From NCBI GenBank assembly GCA_052386635.1, contig JBQTJY010000016.1:1-11375 (forward strand): a stretch of 11,375 nt of DNA. The letters run 5' to 3'. Shown in pieces: positions 7,164 through 11,375 of this stretch. The notes beneath the pieces are model-generated. The model saw only the letters and a list, made by a program, of their open reading frames with translations. It was not told the DNA's origin and searched no databases. The position numbers were made by a program, and so were the translations under genes. This DNA comes from VHBM01 sp052386635 (GTDB lineage: Archaea > Thermoproteota > Nitrososphaeria > Nitrososphaerales > Nitrosopumilaceae). Every line of letters starts with the position of its first letter. The stretch's first letter is position 1.

Positions 7164-7174
7164 AATTTATATGC
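7164..7174 (+). promoter_or_regulatory. TATA box for larC-larE-desulfurase
   Basis: AATTTATATGC is centred about 27 nt before the ATG at 7196. The spacing predicts a leaderless mRNA and excludes the longer frame that opens at a TTG at 7148, upstream of this box. Confidence 0.6.
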
Positions 7175-7195
7175 ATTTTTATCGTTTTGCAATTT

Positions 7196-8413
7196 ATGGT
7201 AACAGTAATTGATCCGCAAATAGCTGGAATTTCTGGAGACATGTTACTTTGTGCTCTTGTAAATATTGGCGCAAACAAATCAAAAATAATAGATGGTGTT
7301 TATCTTGCACAAGATTATCTAAAAAACTCTCAAATCAAAAATATTGATTTTACCAAAGTACAAAAACATGGAATACAAGCTACACAGATAGTTCTTGATA
7401 TTGATGAAAATGTAGATGAGAGAAAAGGAACAGACATTAGAAAATGTATCCAATTAGCATCAGATAAGATGGGACTGGCAGAAAAAGCAAAATCATTTGC
7501 AACTAGCGCCATTGACACACTCTTAGCTGCAGAAACAAGGGTTCATGGAACAACAATTGAATCTGTTCATCTTCATGAGGCCTCTGGACTGGATACTGTA
7601 ATAGACATTGTAGGATCTGCCACAGCATTAAACGACTTGGGATACTTTGATGATGAAATAATCACAACACCTGTAGCTGTTGGTGGCGGCACTCTATCCT
7701 TTTCCCATGGAGTTACAACAAATCCAGGCGGAGCAATTCTAGAAATTTTCAAAAACTCAAAAATAACAATTTCTGGTGGAAAAGTAAAAGACGAGCTTAC
7801 AACACCTACAGGTGCAAGCATGCTTGTAAATCTGGCAACAAAATGTTCAGAATTTTATCCGCAGCTAAAGGTAAGTACAGTAGGTTATGGTGCAGGCACA
7901 AAGAACTTTGACGAATTTCCAAACGTTCTAAAAATAGTACATGGCGAAAAGACAACCAACTATGAACGTGACTCTGTAATAATTTTAGAAACAAATGTTG
8001 ATGATGTATCAGGCGAAGTACTGGGCAATATGTTAGAAAAAATTATGGAAAAAGGTGCAAAAGATGTTACTATAACTCCTTCCATAACAAAGAAAAGCAG
8101 ACCAACTAATTTGATTTCGGTAATATGTGATGCTGATTCGATAAATTCTGTTCTTGACTTGCTGTTTTCTGAAACAGGCACTTTGGGAATACGAGTTCGT
8201 GCCTCTGAAAGATTCATAGTTCCACGATCTATTATCAAGACAACAATCACAATCCAAGACAAAAAATTTCCAATACGCTACAAAATAATTGGAAAAGACA
8301 AAAACTTCAAGATAGAGTCAGACGACATAAAATCAGTAGCTGAATCACTAAACAAATCATACAAGCAAACAGAAGAGTTGATCAGAAACATAATCAAAAA
8401 GGAACTATCATAA
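7196..8413 (+). CDS. larC: LarC, CTP-dependent nickel insertion enzyme for the nickel-pincer nucleotide
   Basis: LarC performs the last step of NPN synthesis, inserting Ni2+ to form the carbon-nickel bond with CTP hydrolysis. The 405-residue protein starts at ATG 7196. Its opening IDPQIAGISGDMLLCALVN matches the family start, and the TATA box places transcription there. Visible motifs are VHLHEASGLDTVIDIVG (124-140), AVGGGTLSFSHG (161-172), LTTPTGASML (201-210) and, in the C-terminal CTP/Ni domain, LETNVDDVSGEVLG (264-277), KKSRPTNL (299-306) and SETGTLGIRV (325-334). In Lactiplantibacillus plantarum, LarC is split into LarC1/LarC2 joined by ribosomal frameshifting; here it is one uninterrupted frame. 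A single base separates its stop from the larE ATG, so the two are almost surely cotranscribed. Confidence 0.95.
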   Translation: MVTVIDPQIAGISGDMLLCALVNIGANKSKIIDGVYLAQDYLKNSQIKNIDFTKVQKHGIQATQIVLDIDENVDERKGTDIRKCIQLASDKMGLAEKAKSFATSAIDTLLAAETRVHGTTIESVHLHEASGLDTVIDIVGSATALNDLGYFDDEIITTPVAVGGGTLSFSHGVTTNPGGAILEIFKNSKITISGGKVKDELTTPTGASMLVNLATKCSEFYPQLKVSTVGYGAGTKNFDEFPNVLKIVHGEKTTNYERDSVIILETNVDDVSGEVLGNMLEKIMEKGAKDVTITPSITKKSRPTNLISVICDADSINSVLDLLFSETGTLGIRVRASERFIVPRSIIKTTITIQDKKFPIRYKIIGKDKNFKIESDDIKSVAESLNKSYKQTEELIRNIIKKELS

Positions 8414-8414
8414 A

Positions 8415-9215
8415 ATGACAAAGCTAGAAAATCTAGTCAACTGGTTTGGTGACAAGAAACGAGTTCTTGTTGCGCTTTCTGGTGGAGTGGATAGTGCACT
8501 AGTAGCATATGCAGCATTTCAAAAATTAAAAGATGATGCAACTGCAGTAACTGCAGACTACAAAACTCTGTCACAAGAGGAATTAGACTCAGCAAAACAC
8601 ATTTGTGCAGAAATTGGAATAAAACACATCATAATATCTTATGACGAACTTGAAAATGAAAACTTTGTTCAAAATGACAAAAATCGATGCTTTTACTGCA
8701 GAACAGAGCTTGCAACACATCTTGATGCACTAGCAAAGCAACACAGAATAGATGTAATAGTTGATGGAACAAATATTGATGATCTTGCAGACTATAGACC
8801 TGGAATCAAGGCACTATCAGATAACGGAATAAAGAGCCCACTTGTTGAGACATGTTTTACAAAACAAGATGTAAGAGAAGAAGCTAAAATGGCAGGTTTA
8901 TCAGTTTATGACAGACCATCAAATTCTTGTCTGGCATCACGCATTCCTTGGGGTCAGAGAGTAACGATGGAAAGACTTGCACGAATCGAAGTTGCAGAAA
9001 CAATGGTAAAACAGGCAACTGGCGCAAAACAAGTACGTGTACGAGATTTAGACGGAGTTGCGAAAATAGAGCTTGGATTAGGCGAACTACATTTGCTTTC
9101 AGACAAACTAAAACTAAAGGATCTAGAAAGCAAACTACATCAGATTGGTTTTATTTCGGTTATGGTTGATCCTGACGGTTATAAACCTGGCAAGATCAAC
9201 GTGATAGCGGATTGA
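8415..9215 (+). CDS. larE: LarE, pyridinium-3,5-biscarboxylate sulfurtransferase (three-cysteine type)
   Basis: LarE adenylates the two carboxylates of the LarB product and converts them to thiocarboxylates for nickel binding. The 266-residue protein has the PP-loop ATP-binding motif SGGVDS (22-27), then RCFYCRTELATHL (91-103), VDGTNIDDLADYRPG (116-130) and SNSCLASRIPWG (169-180). C92 and C95 (CX2C) together with C172 form the three-cysteine set known from [4Fe-4S]-dependent LarE proteins. The single-cysteine type instead sacrifices its own cysteine, at the position of C172. This protein is therefore predicted to carry a cluster and act catalytically, given a sulfide source. The TTG start of the downstream cysteine desulfurase overlaps the stop codon, which supports that reading. 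Confidence 0.95.
   Translation: MTKLENLVNWFGDKKRVLVALSGGVDSALVAYAAFQKLKDDATAVTADYKTLSQEELDSAKHICAEIGIKHIIISYDELENENFVQNDKNRCFYCRTELATHLDALAKQHRIDVIVDGTNIDDLADYRPGIKALSDNGIKSPLVETCFTKQDVREEAKMAGLSVYDRPSNSCLASRIPWGQRVTMERLARIEVAETMVKQATGAKQVRVRDLDGVAKIELGLGELHLLSDKLKLKDLESKLHQIGFISVMVDPDGYKPGKINVIAD
9201..9206 (+). promoter_or_regulatory. Possible Shine-Dalgarno for the TTG-start desulfurase
   Basis: GTGATA inside the end of larE matches part of the archaeal GGTGAT motif. It lies about 6 nt before the TTG at 9212, as expected for an operon-internal gene translated from a leadered message. Confidence 0.35.
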
Positions 9216-10369
9216 TTTATCTAGATAACGCAGCATCAACACCAATTCATAAAGATGTTTTCAACGAAATGCTTCCATTTCTAGTTGAACAGTATGGAAA
9301 CCCATCATCAATCCATAAGCTTGGTCGTACTGCAAACAAAGCTATCCAGAACGCAAGAAAACAAATTGCCAGCTTAATTAATGCGCAAGCTGATGAGATC
9401 TTTTTTACTTCTGGTGGGACAGAATCCAATAATATTGTGCTGTATGGATTTGCATATGCCAAAAAAAGAAGTCACATAATCACATCATCAATAGAACATG
9501 AGGCGGTTTTAGAACCCTGCAAAAAACTTGAAAAGGATGGATTTTTGGTTACTTCTTTGCCTGTGAACTCTGACGGACTAGTTGATCCCTTGGATGTTAA
9601 AAATGCGATTACAAAAGACACATGTCTTGTAAGCATAATGTTTGCAAATAACGAGGTCGGTACAGTTCAGCCAATAAAAGAGATATCAAAAATTTGTAAA
9701 GAAAAACAAATTCCATTTCATTCAGATGCAGTACAAGCAGTTGGCAAGATCCCAATAGATGTCAAGGATTTAGACTTGAGTGCAATGTCAATATCGTCGC
9801 ACAAGATCAATGGTCCAAAAGGAATAGGTGCTCTTTACATAAAAAAAGGATTCAGAATAGAACCACTCATTCTTGGAGGGGGACAGGAAAATGGGATTAG
9901 ATCAGGGACTGAAAATGTTGCAAGCATTGTAGGTTTTGGCAAAGCATGTGAGCTTGCAAAAGAAAATCTTCAAAAAAACATTGCACATCTAAAGAGCTTG
10001 CGTGATTCTCTTGTATCAAAAATAACTGGTGAAATACCACATGTTTCATTTAACGGGCACAAAGAAAAACGAATTCCAAACAATGCACATTTTACATTTC
10101 TTGGAGTAAATGGTGAAGATCTAATTATCAAGCTGGATGAAAATGGGATTGCGGCATCTACAGGTTCTGCATGTTCTGTCAAAATCCAAAAGGCATCACA
10201 TGTTCTAAAAGCAATGGGTTTTTCCCACGAACAGATTACAGGTTCATTACGGCTAACTGTGGGGCATTCTAATACTTTTGAGGAAATTGATACAACTGTG
10301 AATATTTTAAAAAAGGTTGTAAAAGAACTACGTGAAGTGTCTCCATTTAAGACAAAGTATGGTCTTTGA
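9212..10369 (+). CDS. Cysteine desulfurase (NifS/IscS family)
   Basis: This 385-residue PLP enzyme takes sulfur from L-cysteine as an enzyme persulfide, yielding alanine. The start is a TTG in a TTGA overlap with the larE stop. Translation from it gives the canonical opening MIYLDNAASTP, and the next Met (residue 20) would cut that motif off. Key residues: H96 in IEHEAVL (stacks on PLP), N147-E148 in FANNEVGTVQP, D172 and Q175 in HSDAVQAVGK, the PLP lysine K198 in SSHKINGPKG, RSGTEN (230-235) and the persulfide cysteine C321 in STGSACSV. No IscU scaffold gene follows; the next gene is convergent, 2 bp away. Position in the larC-larE unit suggests sulfur delivery to LarE or its Fe-S cluster, though a general role in Fe-S or thio-tRNA synthesis is also possible. 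Confidence 0.94.
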   Translation: MIYLDNAASTPIHKDVFNEMLPFLVEQYGNPSSIHKLGRTANKAIQNARKQIASLINAQADEIFFTSGGTESNNIVLYGFAYAKKRSHIITSSIEHEAVLEPCKKLEKDGFLVTSLPVNSDGLVDPLDVKNAITKDTCLVSIMFANNEVGTVQPIKEISKICKEKQIPFHSDAVQAVGKIPIDVKDLDLSAMSISSHKINGPKGIGALYIKKGFRIEPLILGGGQENGIRSGTENVASIVGFGKACELAKENLQKNIAHLKSLRDSLVSKITGEIPHVSFNGHKEKRIPNNAHFTFLGVNGEDLIIKLDENGIAASTGSACSVKIQKASHVLKAMGFSHEQITGSLRLTVGHSNTFEEIDTTVNILKKVVKELREVSPFKTKYGL

Positions 10370-10371
10370 AA

Positions 10372-11199
10372 CTAAATTCTAGTTAGTAACTTGCTTTTTT
10401 GTTGAATCATAATCAATGTCAAAAGTGATAACACCAATGTCACTATGATATAGCTTCCAAATTCTGGAATTACAAAAGTGCCGATTATATCGATTTGTGT
10501 ATCTCCTTTCTCAAATGCAAACTTGAGAGTACGATAATCTCTAGTAGCTGCAGTTTCCTCAAAAGTAATTTCTGAGCCATCAATAAAAATAAGATATCTT
10601 TCATCTGTTTTATCGCTTTTTTTTGCATCAATAAACGATCGTGGCAACTCTATAGTTATTATGCCATCACGTTCAGCCTCTATTGTTACAACTAGACCTA
10701 AAATTTTTGGCTCAACTTGAATATTTTTTATTGTACCACCATTGATCGTGTATGGCACATCAAATGTACCAAAACTTCCTGCATCAACTTCAAACAAGTC
10801 AGTTGTTGTCACACCAGTTTCTGCTGGCTTGAACTCAAAATTTGTCTCAGCGATATTGCCTGAATAGGCTGCTCGCACAAGATATGTTCCTTCTTTGGCC
10901 CATTGAGGTCCCTTTGCAATTAATGTTGTTGTAAATGTACCATCTTGCGCAACACTAATCTGATCAATTTGAACAAGCGTTTCTCCGTAGAAAATTTGAA
11001 GTGACACTGGTGAATCAAGGATTACTGCTCTGACCTTACCTGCTACAACGACAGTATCACCTTCTTCATAAAATCCTTCAGATACACCTACACAAATTAA
11101 TTCATCTACAACATTACAGACTTCAGTTTCTTGCGCAAAAACTGGGATGAATGATATTGACAAAAAAAGTAGTGCAAAGTAAATTTTCTTGTATTGCAC
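10372..11199 (-). CDS. PEFG-CTERM surface protein with thaumarchaeal beta-sandwich domain
   Basis: This 275-residue secreted protein has no known function. Residues 1-22 form a signal peptide (KK, a hydrophobic core, then a likely cut after PVFA). Residues ~44-124 form a beta-rich domain (YEEGDTVVVAGKV, AKGPQWAKEGTYLVRAAYSG, then TNFEF) that matches the N-terminal domain of the CFI-box protein at 1524-2564. A second beta-rich region spans ~135-240. The C-terminus is a PEFG-CTERM signal: PEFG at 245-248, a hydrophobic helix and a basic end (KSKLLTRI). Such tripartite signals are thought to be processed by archaeosortases and the protein attached to the cell surface. The start is a GTG, chosen because a TATA box lies about 25 nt upstream and no in-frame ATG is close. 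It is convergent with the desulfurase gene. Confidence 0.88.
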   Translation of the reverse strand: MQYKKIYFALLFLSISFIPVFAQETEVCNVVDELICVGVSEGFYEEGDTVVVAGKVRAVILDSPVSLQIFYGETLVQIDQISVAQDGTFTTTLIAKGPQWAKEGTYLVRAAYSGNIAETNFEFKPAETGVTTTDLFEVDAGSFGTFDVPYTINGGTIKNIQVEPKILGLVVTIEAERDGIITIELPRSFIDAKKSDKTDERYLIFIDGSEITFEETAATRDYRTLKFAFEKGDTQIDIIGTFVIPEFGSYIIVTLVLSLLTLIMIQQKSKLLTRI

Positions 11200-11220
11200 G
11201 AAAAAGTTGATGTCTGATCG

Positions 11221-11228
11221 TATATTTC
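11221..11228 (-). promoter_or_regulatory. TATA box for the PEFG-CTERM gene
   Basis: Minus-strand GAAATATA is centred about 25 nt from the GTG at 11199, the spacing for a leaderless mRNA that begins on the GTG itself. This decides the start codon. Confidence 0.5.
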
Positions 11229-11245
11229 CTTTACTAATCAGAACT

Positions 11246-11259
11246 AAAAAATGAAAAAA
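11246..11259 (-). terminator. Poly-T terminator after the right-edge PEFG-CTERM gene
   Basis: On the minus strand two T6 runs (at 11254-11259 and 11246-11251) lie just downstream of the partial gene's stop codon, separated by CA. No hairpin is seen. Confidence 0.45.
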
Positions 11260-11270
11260 GTAGATGATTT

Positions 11271-11375
11271 TTAGTACTTTGGTAACACGTTGAGTCTAGA
11301 TCTTGCAGATACTGCAATTATTGATATGATCGCAACTGCTAGAATCATGACTGCAATTGTGCCAAATTCTGGGAC
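11271..11375 (-). CDS. PEFG-CTERM protein, C-terminal fragment (runs off the window)
   Basis: Only the last 34 codons are inside the window, and the frame is open to the right edge. The fragment reads V-PEFG, then a hydrophobic stretch TIAVMILAVAIISIIAV, then the basic end SARSRLNVLPKY and a TAA stop. This is the complete PEFG-CTERM sorting signal: motif, transmembrane helix and basic tail. The rest of the protein is upstream, beyond the window. It lies on the same strand as the PEFG-CTERM gene at 10372-11199, with about 70 bp between them containing a T-rich terminator and a new TATA box, so the two are probably separately transcribed. Confidence 0.85.
   Translation of the reverse strand, partial: VPEFGTIAVMILAVAIISIIAVSARSRLNVLPKY

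Noticed and set aside
7148..7195. Longer larC frame from a TTG, adding a hydrophobic 16-residue leader resembling a signal peptide
   Set aside because: The TATA box at 7164-7174 lies inside this extension and LarC is cytoplasmic. The family N-terminus begins at the ATG at 7196.
1..11375. CRISPR array, tRNA, IS element or prophage
   Set aside because: No regularly spaced direct repeats, cloverleaf sequence, terminal inverted repeats with transposase, or phage genes were seen on either strand.

Overview
The window looks like a piece of a Nitrososphaerota (Thaumarchaeota, Nitrosopumilus-like ammonia-oxidising archaeon) chromosome. Reasons: the DNA is AT-rich; genes are packed tightly; archaeal TATA boxes lie about 25-28 nt upstream of start codons, which implies leaderless mRNAs; secreted proteins carry the PEFG-CTERM anchor and the associated thaumarchaeal beta-sandwich domain. 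This taxonomic call is inference, since the window holds no rRNA. I see no phage, IS element, CRISPR array, tRNA or sign of recent transfer. No gene-free stretch exceeds about 130 bases.

Layout, left to right. (1) A CDF-family metal efflux transporter with an unusual threefold C-terminal domain (minus strand). (2) A secreted, membrane-anchored CFI-box-CTERM protein with four Cys-pair repeats (plus), then a 107-residue protein I do not recognise (plus). (3) A divergent pair: a B12-binding-type radical SAM protein (minus), possibly of the tetraether-lipid ring synthase kind, and a VIT1/CCC1-type metal transporter (plus). (4) A nickel-pincer nucleotide (NPN) cofactor cluster in two divergent units: mdh-larB (minus) and larC-larE-cysteine desulfurase (plus). 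(5) A PEFG-CTERM surface protein (minus) and, at the right edge, the C-terminal tail of another.

The central block is the most coherent unit. LarB carboxylates and hydrolyses NaAD to start the NPN precursor, LarE inserts sulfur, and LarC inserts nickel. The cysteine desulfurase, whose TTG start overlaps the larE stop, is well placed to supply sulfur to LarE. A malate dehydrogenase lies upstream of larB on the same strand. No LarA-type racemase/epimerase, the enzyme that uses the cofactor, is in the window. The mdh linkage suggests the client enzyme may act on malate or another 2-hydroxy acid rather than lactate. The CDF and VIT-like transporters add a metal-handling flavour to the neighbourhood, but nothing ties them directly to the nickel cluster.

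Several start codons had to be moved inward from the longest reading frame. larC, the VIT-like gene and the radical SAM gene start at internal ATGs. The desulfurase (TTG) and the PEFG-CTERM protein (GTG) truly appear to use non-ATG starts.
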